A stretch of DNA of 64,000 nucleotides from positions 992,001 through 1,056,000 of the forward strand of contig NZ_LT594621.1 in NCBI RefSeq assembly GCF_900091655.1. Reading direction: 5' to 3'. Each line of letters begins with the position of its first letter. The first letter of the stretch is position 1. The position numbers and the translations under genes were made by a program. The notes under the pieces are model-generated. The model saw only the letters and a list, made by a program, of their open reading frames with translations. It was not told where the DNA came from and searched no databases. Shown here one piece after another: positions 34,723-43,304 of the stretch. The stretch comes from Culturomica massiliensis (lineage in GTDB: Bacteria; Bacteroidota; Bacteroidia; Bacteroidales; Marinifilaceae).

Positions 34723-35172
34723 CTACTTAACCTCAATTGTTTTTTGCAATTTTTCTGTCTCCGCGTTCTTGGGCATTGTAATCTCAAGAATTCCGTCTTT
34801 GTAGGAAGCCTGTGCTTCAGCTACATTGTACTTCTCTTCCGGTAGTTCGATTGTTCTATGAAACGAATAAGAAGAAAATTCTTTCCGGAGATACTTTCCT
34901 TTTCCCTTCCCTTCTTCCTCCTCTTTTTCTTCTTTACTTTCCCCTGAAATACTTAAAAATCCATCTTTATATTCCAATTTGATATTTTCTTTTTTCATTC
35001 CGGGTACCCGTACATCCAGTGTCAGGGTCTTATCATCTTCCTTTACATTCAATGCAGGAACACCGTTTTTCTCACCGGGACTCATATAAGGCATCATTCC
35101 TGTATTAAAAAACTCATCCAGCAATGTGGAATAAAAAGGCCGCAATTCATTGTTTTTCTTTACTATGCTCAT
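34723..35172 (-). CDS. Hsp20/alpha-crystallin family small heat shock protein
   Basis: 149 residues with the alpha-crystallin domain. Features seen are VPALNVKEDDKTLTLDVRVPGMKKENIKLEY, the YKDGILEITMPK motif near the C-terminus and a short charged insert (EEKEEEEGKGKGK). It prevents aggregation of unfolded proteins under stress as large oligomers. A single gene with its own terminator. Confidence 0.93.
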   Translation of the reverse strand: MSIVKKNNELRPFYSTLLDEFFNTGMMPYMSPGEKNGVPALNVKEDDKTLTLDVRVPGMKKENIKLEYKDGFLSISGESKEEKEEEEGKGKGKYLRKEFSSYSFHRTIELPEEKYNVAEAQASYKDGILEITMPKNAETEKLQKTIEVK

Positions 35173-35373
35173 GACAATTTCATTTTATATTTATTCCAAA
35201 ATTCTGAAGATTGTACGACAGGTTTAAAAAGACAGTTTCAGTACATCCATTAAATAAATGAAAATAGAAAATGAAAAACTGAAAATTAATATATTTTATT
35301 GTGATTTATCGCTTATTTCGTACCTTCGAAGCTGATAAAACGAAAAACCAAAAAACACATAAATATTCAGATC

Positions 35374-35886
35374 ATGGCCATTATAAAAGAATTAAACGGA
35401 CATACTCCGAAATTCGGCAAAAACTGTTTTCTGGCAGACAATGCCGCTATCATCGGAGACGTAGAGATGGGAGATGATTGCAGTATCTGGTTCGGTGCTG
35501 TATTACGAGGCGATGTACATTACATTAAAATCGGTAATAAGGTAAACATACAGGACAATGCAACCATACACGCTACCTATCAAAAATCCCCGACCAACAT
35601 CGGCAACAATGTGTCTATCGCTCACAATGCAGTAATACATGGCTGCACGATTCATGACAACGTATTGATCGGTATGGGGGCCATCGTTTTGGATGATGCC
35701 GTTGTCGAAAGCAACTCCATCGTTGCTGCCGGCAGTGTCGTAACCAAAGGAACCGTCGTGGAATCCGGTTGGGTATATGCCGGTATCCCTGCCAAAAAAA
35801 TAAAGCAAATGGGACCCGAATTGCTGAAAGGCGAAGTAGAAAGAATCGTCAATGCCTATTCCATGTATGCCGGCTGGTATAAATGA
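35374..35886 (+). CDS. Gamma-carbonic-anhydrase-like hexapeptide-repeat protein
   Basis: 170 residues of left-handed beta-helix repeats (IGDVEMGDDCSIWFGAVLRGDVHYIKIG). The likely zinc-ligand histidines are in NATIHAT and SIAHNAVIHGC, as in YrdA/PaaY-type gamma carbonic anhydrase homologues. Activity as a carbonic anhydrase is uncertain in this subgroup. A weak promoter-like TACCTTCG lies upstream at about 35321-35328. Confidence 0.9.
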   Translation: MAIIKELNGHTPKFGKNCFLADNAAIIGDVEMGDDCSIWFGAVLRGDVHYIKIGNKVNIQDNATIHATYQKSPTNIGNNVSIAHNAVIHGCTIHDNVLIGMGAIVLDDAVVESNSIVAAGSVVTKGTVVESGWVYAGIPAKKIKQMGPELLKGEVERIVNAYSMYAGWYK

Positions 35887-35922
35887 CGGAAGACAGAAAA
35901 CTGAGAAGACAAGGAAAAAATT

Positions 35923-35930
35923 TATTTTTG
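35923..35930 (+). promoter_or_regulatory. Probable rpe promoter -7 box
   Basis: TATTTTTG matches TAnnTTTG and lies 58 bases before the rpe ATG, just after the stop of the preceding gene. Confidence 0.55.
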
Positions 35931-35988
35931 TATCATATTTCTGAAAACAGCCTGATGGCTTATATTTTCAGAATCCAACTATTGATTT

Positions 35989-36639
35989 ATGAGTGTAATT
36001 ATTTCACCCTCCCTTTTATCTGCAAACTTTCTGAATCTGGGAAAAGACATCGAAATGGTCAACGAAAGTTCGGCAGACTGGTTTCATATAGACGTTATGG
36101 ATGGGGTATTCGTACCCAATATTTCCTACGGTATGTCGATTATTTCTCAAATCAAATCGATGGCCCGTAAACCTCTGGATGTTCACCTGATGATTGTGCA
36201 GCCGGAAAGATATATCGAACAATTCCATAAAGCAGGAGCCGATATTCTGACTGTACACTGGGAAGCAAGCACCCACCTTCACCGGACTCTGCAATGTATC
36301 AAATCATACGGTATGAAAGCCGGTGTTGCACTGAATCCGCATACACCCGTAAATGTTCTCGAAGATATCATCCAGGATATTGATATTGTACTCATCATGA
36401 GCGTAAATCCGGGATTCGGTGGTCAGTCTTTTATTGAAAATTCACTTCACAAAGTAAAAAAACTCAAACAACTGATCCGGGAAACAAGCGCAAAGACATG
36501 GATAGAAGTAGACGGAGGCGTTAATCTGAAAACAGGAAAAGAATTGACAGAAGCCGGTGCCGACGCATTGGTAGCAGGCAGTTTTGTCTTTGGTTCCGAA
36601 AATCCACCGGCAACCATCCAGGCCCTGAAACAACTATAA
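35989..36639 (+). CDS. rpe: Ribulose-phosphate 3-epimerase
   Basis: 216 residues of a TIM barrel that interconverts ribulose-5-phosphate and xylulose-5-phosphate in the pentose phosphate pathway. Motifs seen are the N-terminal ISPSLLSANF, WFHIDVMDGVFVPNISYG, DVHLMI, VNPGFGGQSFI and WIEVDGGVNLKT, which hold the metal and phosphate ligands. Length normal. Confidence 0.97.
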   Translation: MSVIISPSLLSANFLNLGKDIEMVNESSADWFHIDVMDGVFVPNISYGMSIISQIKSMARKPLDVHLMIVQPERYIEQFHKAGADILTVHWEASTHLHRTLQCIKSYGMKAGVALNPHTPVNVLEDIIQDIDIVLIMSVNPGFGGQSFIENSLHKVKKLKQLIRETSAKTWIEVDGGVNLKTGKELTEAGADALVAGSFVFGSENPPATIQALKQL

Positions 36640-36663
36640 TCAAACAAGCAGCTTATTTATATC

Positions 36664-37770
36664 ATGTCTGAAACAATCATCAAAACTGATAAAGCCGTCA
36701 TCCGGCAACAAAAAATAACGATATTAAAAGACGTCTCTTTGGAAATCAAGAGCGGCGAATTTATCTATATTATCGGTAAAGTAGGAAGTGGGAAGAGTTC
36801 TTTTCTCAAAACACTGTACGCAGAATTACCACTGGAATACGGAAATATTGAGGTAGCCGGATTCCAGTTGAAAAAGATAAAAAAATCGCAGATCCCTTTA
36901 TTACGCAGAAAATGCGGCATCGTTTTCCAGGATTTCAGACTTCTTACTGACCGGAATGTACACGATAATCTTGCATTCGTACTGAAAGCAACGGGATGGA
37001 AAAATAGAAAAGCCATAGAAGAACGGATCGATACGGTCCTGGAGAAAGTAGAAATGCCGGATAAAAAATTCAAAATGCCTCACGAGCTATCGGGAGGAGA
37101 ACAGCAACGTATCGTATTGGCCCGGGCATTACTCAATGCCCCTCCCCTTATTTTAGCCGACGAACCTACCGGGAATATCGATCCAGAAACTTCTTACCGA
37201 TTAGCCGAATTATTGAAAGATCTTTGTGAAAACGGTAAAACCGTAATCATTGCCACACATCAATACGACCTGCTCCAAAAATATCCGGGACGGGTACTAC
37301 GTTGTGAAAACGGAACTTTGATAGAAGACGAAAAGTTATCGGTACAACAGCACACACTGGCCCCCGCAGATATTGAAAGTATCGAAAACACACCGATAGA
37401 AGGTGATATTTTAACGGCTCCGGCTCCGGAAGAACCGTCAGCCGTTCTCCCGGAAGAAGAAGAAAAATTACCGGAACAGGAAGGACAAGATCCGGAACAG
37501 GAAAAGATACCGGAACAAGAGGCAGACATGCCGGAAGAAACAGCAATTGTTGCTGAAAATACCTTGACATCTGAAGAAATTTCCGAAATTCGGAAAGACA
37601 ATATCCTTCCCGAAGATAATAGCCAGTCTTTACGGGAAAAAGATACCGCAGAAAAAACAGAAGAACAACATACTCCGGCAGATGACAGTACGGTTTCCCC
37701 AAAGGAAGAAAAGAAAGAGGAAAAAGATAAGACGTTATCTTCTCCCTTTGGCTTTGAACTAATCGATTGA
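36664..37770 (+). CDS. ftsE: FtsE-like cell division ATPase with long acidic tail
   Basis: 368 residues. The first 228 or so are an FtsE-type ABC ATPase: Walker A GKVGSGKSS, Q-loop IVFQDFRLL, signature LSGGEQQR, Walker B LILADEPTGNID and H-loop ATHQYDLL. The remaining 140 are low in complexity and rich in E, P and D, ending in a compact SSPFGFELID. FtsE normally pairs with FtsX to control peptidoglycan hydrolases at the septum; ftsX is not next to it. It lies 24 bases after rpe. Confidence 0.88.
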   Translation: MSETIIKTDKAVIRQQKITILKDVSLEIKSGEFIYIIGKVGSGKSSFLKTLYAELPLEYGNIEVAGFQLKKIKKSQIPLLRRKCGIVFQDFRLLTDRNVHDNLAFVLKATGWKNRKAIEERIDTVLEKVEMPDKKFKMPHELSGGEQQRIVLARALLNAPPLILADEPTGNIDPETSYRLAELLKDLCENGKTVIIATHQYDLLQKYPGRVLRCENGTLIEDEKLSVQQHTLAPADIESIENTPIEGDILTAPAPEEPSAVLPEEEEKLPEQEGQDPEQEKIPEQEADMPEETAIVAENTLTSEEISEIRKDNILPEDNSQSLREKDTAEKTEEQHTPADDSTVSPKEEKKEEKDKTLSSPFGFELID

Positions 37771-37780
37771 TAAATAAAAA

Positions 37781-37800
37781 GTCCGGAAGTTTTTCCGGAC
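37781..37800. terminator. Bidirectional terminator
   Basis: GTCCGGAA-GTTT-TTCCGGAC is a perfect 8-base hairpin with an A-run on its left and a T-run on its right. It sits between the convergent ftsE and LysM genes and can end both transcripts. Confidence 0.9.
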
Positions 37801-37805
37801 TTTTC

Positions 37806-39581
37806 TTATTTCACCAATTCCATTTTAATTCTATAATCGGATCCGTAATTTACAATATACAGTCCCCGGTTCTCCCAGCCGCACTCCGGACAGAGACGTC
37901 TGAAATTAAAAGCGGAAAAAAGTCCGGTTTTACCGGTATATCCGATAGCTTCCAACGTCCTCGTTCCATATTTCGCCACCAAAGGAATAAAATACAACCC
38001 CATATCGTACGCCTTAGCCGACAGGGTATGCGGTTCCGTATAAAAATAAGTCCGGTACTGATCTGCAAAATATTTGGCATTATCCGAATAATTATCGACA
38101 TAACTGTATGTGAATAATTTCACATTCAGTTTATAATACATTTCATGGTCTACCGAAGTAAAATTCTGCCAATCCGGAAAACCGATAACCGTAATCCGGT
38201 ATTGCTCCGCCAAGGCTGCAAGAGTCGGCAGTATTTTGCTTACATCAGCTTCTTTGGATGTAGGCAACACCACTATATTCTCCTGATCCGGATTCAACAG
38301 CAATTTCAAAGCCTCCAGATGCTCTTCTCCGAAATTCCATTTGTAGAAACCGATATCCGTCAACCGATTCAATTGCTCCGTAAACAAATTTTTCTCTGTT
38401 ATATCCGTCAGCATCTGTTCTTCCGTTTCTCCCCCCTTCGACAAATTGATACATATAATATTAGCGGTTTCATGCCGGGCAGCAATCCAGGCTGCCATGT
38501 CTTCCGCCAAAGCCTGAAACGAAGGATTCACCTGTATAAAATTGGGATATTTCCCGAAATCTTCACTTCTTGAAGATAGCGGATAAACAATCGGAATCTG
38601 CCGGTTCATAAGGCTTTCCGTCAATACTTTAAACTCCGAACCATAGACCGGACCGATCACCAAATCCGGATTCAACTCATTTATTTCTGCTGCAATTCCA
38701 TACATCCGTTCACTGCTTTTCTGGGTATCGAAAATGTGCAGGTCTATTTTATAGCCTTCGTTTTTCAAACTATCCAAAGCCAATAGCATTCCTTCATAGA
38801 AATAAAGGAATTGTTCGGATTTATGCAATATCTGTACAGGATGTTTCCGTAAAGTCAGGGTATCTACCAACACGGCCCCCAAATTTGACTCTATATTTTC
38901 CTGTACAAACAAGGGCAATAATAAAGCTACCTTTACATACTTATTATCCGGAATTGCCATATCATCCATAAACTCCGGCCGGCCGGCCAGTGTATCCCCT
39001 ACCAGCGGGTAATAATTTTTCCGCACCTCTTCCGGTTCATGTCTCTTCTCTTCCAGCGGGATTGTCTGTTCCAGTCCGATCACCTTCTCTTCCGTTTCTT
39101 TTACCGGCATATCGACCGACGTACCGATCTGGGCGACATCAATTTCTTTTATCGGGAGTCTTACAATCGCCCCGATTGATAAAGGAGTATTCTCATATTG
39201 TTTATTTTCTTTCAATATCTGCCTTACCTTAATACCGAACTTTCTGGATATCGAATACAATGTCTCCCCTTTTTCAACTTTATGGTAATAATATTTACCG
39301 TCTTTTTCCACATAAGGCTCTACATAAGGTATTTTCAGCACTTCAAACATACTGATTGCATTGTCTTGCTTGCCATTCAGCTCCTTTACCGCATTGATAT
39401 CCACACCGTACGCCTTACAGATGGAATAAAGCGTCTGTCCGTCTTCCACCACATGTAAGTAATAACTCTTACCTTTTATGACAACGATATCCGTCGATTT
39501 ATGTACCTCGACATGCTGTGCCGAAAGCCGGCCGCAAGCCAGTAATACGAAAAGAACAATTACAAATTTCATCATAAACAA
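37806..39581 (-). CDS. LysM and periplasmic-binding-fold protein
   Basis: 591 residues: a signal peptide (ending near GRLSAQ), two LysM domains (YLHVVEDGQTLYSICKAYGV and YHKVEKGETLYSISRKFGI), and a type 1 periplasmic-binding (LivJ/LppC-like) fold from about residue 205 (NKYVKVALLLPLF). It probably binds peptidoglycan and regulates cell wall synthesis, as suggested for other LysM/PBP1 proteins in this phylum (inference). The first in-frame ATGs are at 39581 and 39572. Confidence 0.85.
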   Translation of the reverse strand: MFMMKFVIVLFVLLACGRLSAQHVEVHKSTDIVVIKGKSYYLHVVEDGQTLYSICKAYGVDINAVKELNGKQDNAISMFEVLKIPYVEPYVEKDGKYYYHKVEKGETLYSISRKFGIKVRQILKENKQYENTPLSIGAIVRLPIKEIDVAQIGTSVDMPVKETEEKVIGLEQTIPLEEKRHEPEEVRKNYYPLVGDTLAGRPEFMDDMAIPDNKYVKVALLLPLFVQENIESNLGAVLVDTLTLRKHPVQILHKSEQFLYFYEGMLLALDSLKNEGYKIDLHIFDTQKSSERMYGIAAEINELNPDLVIGPVYGSEFKVLTESLMNRQIPIVYPLSSRSEDFGKYPNFIQVNPSFQALAEDMAAWIAARHETANIICINLSKGGETEEQMLTDITEKNLFTEQLNRLTDIGFYKWNFGEEHLEALKLLLNPDQENIVVLPTSKEADVSKILPTLAALAEQYRITVIGFPDWQNFTSVDHEMYYKLNVKLFTYSYVDNYSDNAKYFADQYRTYFYTEPHTLSAKAYDMGLYFIPLVAKYGTRTLEAIGYTGKTGLFSAFNFRRLCPECGWENRGLYIVNYGSDYRIKMELVK

Positions 39582-39751
39582 ACCTCTTTGCGCCTGTATT
39601 TAAGAACACCGGAACGTCTTTCTTACCCCCGGAAGGGCAAAAATACGAAAAAGTAGTAGATAATTTAAAAATCTACGCTAATTTTGCATAGCCATCTTCA
39701 CAATACAAAGATGGTAAAACAGAATCATAACGATAAAATGCGACCGGATTT

Positions 39752-40567
39752 ATGTTATTTTCCAAATATCCTAAACTGACACTTCTTTTGCTGAATACAT
39801 TAGCTGCCGTAATCATTACTGTAGTCATCGGATATTTTGTGTTGGGTGCACTCGATAAATACACAATGCACGGTCATTCAATATCCGTTCCGGCTTTTCA
39901 GGATTTGACCTGGGAAGAGGCTCAGCAATTGGCGAAAAAAAACAATCTGCGGGTCATCATTGTCGATTCGATATACGATGAAAAAGCCCTCCCCGGTACA
40001 ATTCAGGAACAATATCCGATAAACGGAGCCAAAGTAAAGGCCAACCGGATGATCCAACTGACGGTATGTGCCCAGAATCCCGAGCAGGTCATATTTCCCC
40101 AACTGAACAACTCTTCTTATCGTCAGACCTTACAAACATTACAGGCAAAAGGATTTCAGATCGGAAATATAGAATATGCCCCTTCTGAATTTAAGAATCT
40201 GGTATTGCATCTGAAATACAAGGACAACGATATCGAAGCCGGCTCGCTGCTGCGCAAAGGTGTCAAAATAGATATCGTTCTCGGAAACGGAGGAAATGAG
40301 ATCAATTATGTCGCCCTTCCGCAACTATGTGGTTTGAAAGTCAGAGATGCAATCCGGCTTTTACAGGAAAACTATCTGAACGTCGGACAAATCATTCCGG
40401 ATAACAGTTTAAAAAATAATTCGGATATCAACTCGGCTGTCGTCTGCTTCCAACAACCGGCTTTCCAACCGAACACGAATGTGCCGGCGGGTAGCTATAT
40501 CGACCTGGAAGTTTCTCAAAATAAAGCCCGGATTGCAGCATTGGACTCATTGATCGTAACAGAATAA
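39752..40567 (+). CDS. PASTA-domain membrane protein
   Basis: 271 residues: a cytoplasmic N-terminus, one transmembrane helix (LLLNTLAAVIITVVIGYFVL), then three PASTA domains (DLTWEEAQQLAKKNNLRVII; YRQTLQTLQAKGFQIGNIEY; VRDAIRLLQENYLNVGQII). No kinase or penicillin-binding domain is attached. PASTA domains bind cell wall fragments or beta-lactams in other proteins. It lies 17 bases before the pseudouridine synthase gene, which usually accompanies it in this phylum. Confidence 0.9.
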   Translation: MLFSKYPKLTLLLLNTLAAVIITVVIGYFVLGALDKYTMHGHSISVPAFQDLTWEEAQQLAKKNNLRVIIVDSIYDEKALPGTIQEQYPINGAKVKANRMIQLTVCAQNPEQVIFPQLNNSSYRQTLQTLQAKGFQIGNIEYAPSEFKNLVLHLKYKDNDIEAGSLLRKGVKIDIVLGNGGNEINYVALPQLCGLKVRDAIRLLQENYLNVGQIIPDNSLKNNSDINSAVVCFQQPAFQPNTNVPAGSYIDLEVSQNKARIAALDSLIVTE

Positions 40568-40584
40568 TTTTACCGGAAAACGAG

Positions 40585-41652
40585 ATGGTGGAATATACAG
40601 AAGAAATCGAAGACTTTGAAGAAGAAATAACGGAAAGCGAGGAAGAAATTCAAGGCCGGGAGATGTTCGAACACCATCGTTTCGAAGCCGATAAAGGGCA
40701 AATGCCCTTGCGTGTCGATAAATTCTTACTGGTACGACTTCCCCATGCCTCCCGGACAAAAATTCAGGATGCGGCAGAGTCCGGATGTATTCGTGTCAAC
40801 GATAAACCGGTAAAATCCAATTATAAAGTAAAACCGAATGATATCGTCTCTGTTGTACTTTCATACCCCAAAAGAGAGATTGAAATCACACCCGAAAATA
40901 TCCCGTTGGACATCGTATATGAAGACGATTACTTACTCGTTGTAAACAAACCGGCAGGTATGGTTGTACATCCGGCTTTCGGTCATTTCAGCGGTACCTT
41001 AGTCAACGCTCTTCTCTGGCATCTCAAAGACAACCCACTGTTTACAGGTAACGATATCCGGCCGGGATTGGTCCACCGTATCGATAAAGATACCTCCGGT
41101 CTATTGGTAATTGCCAAAACAGAAGAAGCCAAAAGCCACCTGGCCCTGCAATTTTTCAACAAGACATCCGACCGGAAATATCTGGCTGTATGCTGGGGAA
41201 ACCTGGAAAGTGAAACGGGCACCATTACCGGACATATCGGTCGTCATCCGGTAAACCGCAAAGTTATGTCCGTCTACCCGGACGGCAGCCACGGCAAACA
41301 TGCCATCACCCATTATAAGGTCATCGAAAGACTGGGATATGTAAACCTGGTCGAATGTATATTGGAAACCGGCAGAACCCATCAGATCAGGGCACATTTC
41401 AAATACATCGGACACCCGCTTTTCAATGATGCGGAATACGGTGGAAATGCCATTCTCAAGGGTACGACATTCAGTAAATACAAACAATTCGTCAACAACT
41501 GCTTTGCTGTATGCCCTCGCCAGGCTTTACATGCGCAAACACTGGGATTTACACACCCGGCAACGGGAGAACGTCTTTCTTTCGAATCCCCGATCCCCCC
41601 AGATATGCTGCAGCTTATTGAAAAATGGCGGAATTATACCAGTGAAAGATAA
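40585..41652 (+). CDS. RluA-family 23S rRNA pseudouridine synthase (RluD-like)
   Basis: 355 residues: an acidic N-terminal extension (about 40 residues), an S4 RNA-binding domain (LRVDKFLLVRLPHASRTKIQDAAESG) and the RluA catalytic domain with the aspartate in HRIDKDTSGL and the TGRTHQIRAHF motif. It converts uridines to pseudouridine in rRNA; RluD-type position is inferred. Co-oriented with and close to the PASTA gene. Confidence 0.93.
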   Translation: MVEYTEEIEDFEEEITESEEEIQGREMFEHHRFEADKGQMPLRVDKFLLVRLPHASRTKIQDAAESGCIRVNDKPVKSNYKVKPNDIVSVVLSYPKREIEITPENIPLDIVYEDDYLLVVNKPAGMVVHPAFGHFSGTLVNALLWHLKDNPLFTGNDIRPGLVHRIDKDTSGLLVIAKTEEAKSHLALQFFNKTSDRKYLAVCWGNLESETGTITGHIGRHPVNRKVMSVYPDGSHGKHAITHYKVIERLGYVNLVECILETGRTHQIRAHFKYIGHPLFNDAEYGGNAILKGTTFSKYKQFVNNCFAVCPRQALHAQTLGFTHPATGERLSFESPIPPDMLQLIEKWRNYTSER

Positions 41653-41878
41653 AATATAATTGCAGATTGCAGATTTACGATTTTTAATTAATTCATCCTG
41701 AAAAGTTGATTTCATAACTCACTGCATAGCGTTAATCCGTGCATGAAACGACATCTTGATTTTAGATTAAATGCGTCTGACAATGAATCAGTTTGTCAAA
41801 CATCAACATTTTCTTCAAAACACATAAACACATCCATCCTCCTCCCAATCGTAAATCTAAAATAAAAATAGTTTTTCA

Positions 41879-43204
41879 TCAATTGGTCACTTTTACCTGA
41901 CCGCTGATTAACATCAATGAAAGTTCGGAAACCTTTGCCTGATAGATAGCCGACAGTTTACGATCCACCGCATCGATATAGCTTCGTTGAAATTCCCGGA
42001 ACTCGATACCGGACAAAGAGCCCAACTTATATTTTTCCAAAGCGGCGTCCAGATTCTCAAAAGCCACATCTGCACTTTCATTTTCAAAGCTGACAATCTG
42101 CAGATTATTTTCATAAGTATTATACAATTGGGCCAAATCGGCCAATGTCTGCAATTCCGTCTCTTTATAACTCCATTCCGCATTTTCGACTTCCAATTCC
42201 GCATTCTTGATTTTGCGGCGATTTTCCAGACGATCAAAAATATTCATCTTCAAATTAAAGCCCCAATAAAAACCGTTGGTCCGGTTCAAGGAAGTCGTCG
42301 CCGAAGGCGTTTTCGTCCGGCTGTAGTTATAACCGGAATTAAAATCGAGTGTCGGAAAAAGAGCCGAACGGGCCAGCTTTACATCCATAGCCGATATCTT
42401 CTGATCCTTACGGGCAATCTGAAGCAGTGTGTTCATAGCCAGTGTATTATTATACAATTCACCATATATCAACGGTTCCCGTAACATTATTGTATCATGT
42501 ACATACATCGCCCGTTGTAAATCGGCATTCATAATCATATTCAGGGATATATAAGCACTCTTCAACAGTTCTTTTTGTTTCATATACTTCGAACTATCGG
42601 CATTCAGGTCTATTTTTGCCTGCTGTAACTCCAAACCGGACAACACCCCCAATACATACTTGTCCCTGGCTTCATTAAAACGTTCTGTTGACAATTCCAG
42701 AGAGTGCTTCGAAGCATCCAATTTGCTATGTTGTACAATGACATTGTAATATGCCTCACTCACATTCACCGTCAGATTTTCCAAAGCCATCTGTGTATTC
42801 AACTCTCCGATTGCCAACATCTCCTGATATTTGGCATAGGTCGTAAACATGGCCATACCATCAAACATACGCCAGTTTAAAGAAACACCGGCTGAAAGTA
42901 CATCGCTCGTCGCTCCGTTCACTTTACGGTCTTCCCCGCTTACAGTCGTCTTTGTATCGTTAAGTCGCTGAGTCTGCTGTGCATCAATCCCGACCGAAGG
43001 CAGAAAAGGCGCGTAATTGGCATTATTATCTGCGATATACTCCTGATTACGTACAATCTTTATGGAATAGTTAGCCTCTAACGCCTGTTGTATGCATTGT
43101 TCCAGCGTAACACGGCTTTCCTGCGCAAAAAGAACCGTACCCATAAAAAACTGAAAACAAAAAAACGTACACAATACTCTAATCCTTTTTCCCTTTTTCA
43201 TCAT
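41879..43204 (-). CDS. TolC-family outer membrane efflux protein
   Basis: 441 residues with a signal peptide (ending near VLFAQ) and the two-fold repeat of TolC-type outer-membrane channels, each with long coiled-coil helices (VTLEQCIQQALEANYSIKI and ALEKYKLGSLSGIEFREFQRSYIDA). It forms the exit duct of the efflux pump encoded upstream. It is the last gene of the three-gene operon. Confidence 0.93.
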   Translation of the reverse strand: MMKKGKRIRVLCTFFCFQFFMGTVLFAQESRVTLEQCIQQALEANYSIKIVRNQEYIADNNANYAPFLPSVGIDAQQTQRLNDTKTTVSGEDRKVNGATSDVLSAGVSLNWRMFDGMAMFTTYAKYQEMLAIGELNTQMALENLTVNVSEAYYNVIVQHSKLDASKHSLELSTERFNEARDKYVLGVLSGLELQQAKIDLNADSSKYMKQKELLKSAYISLNMIMNADLQRAMYVHDTIMLREPLIYGELYNNTLAMNTLLQIARKDQKISAMDVKLARSALFPTLDFNSGYNYSRTKTPSATTSLNRTNGFYWGFNLKMNIFDRLENRRKIKNAELEVENAEWSYKETELQTLADLAQLYNTYENNLQIVSFENESADVAFENLDAALEKYKLGSLSGIEFREFQRSYIDAVDRKLSAIYQAKVSELSLMLISGQVKVTN

Positions 43205-43304
43205 TTTTCCTTTTTATCTTTCAAAAGGTCTCTCTCAACACTATTCAATCCTGATCCAAACATTTCCCCTATAACACCTCATTTTATCGTAAACCTACGC
43301 TTCA

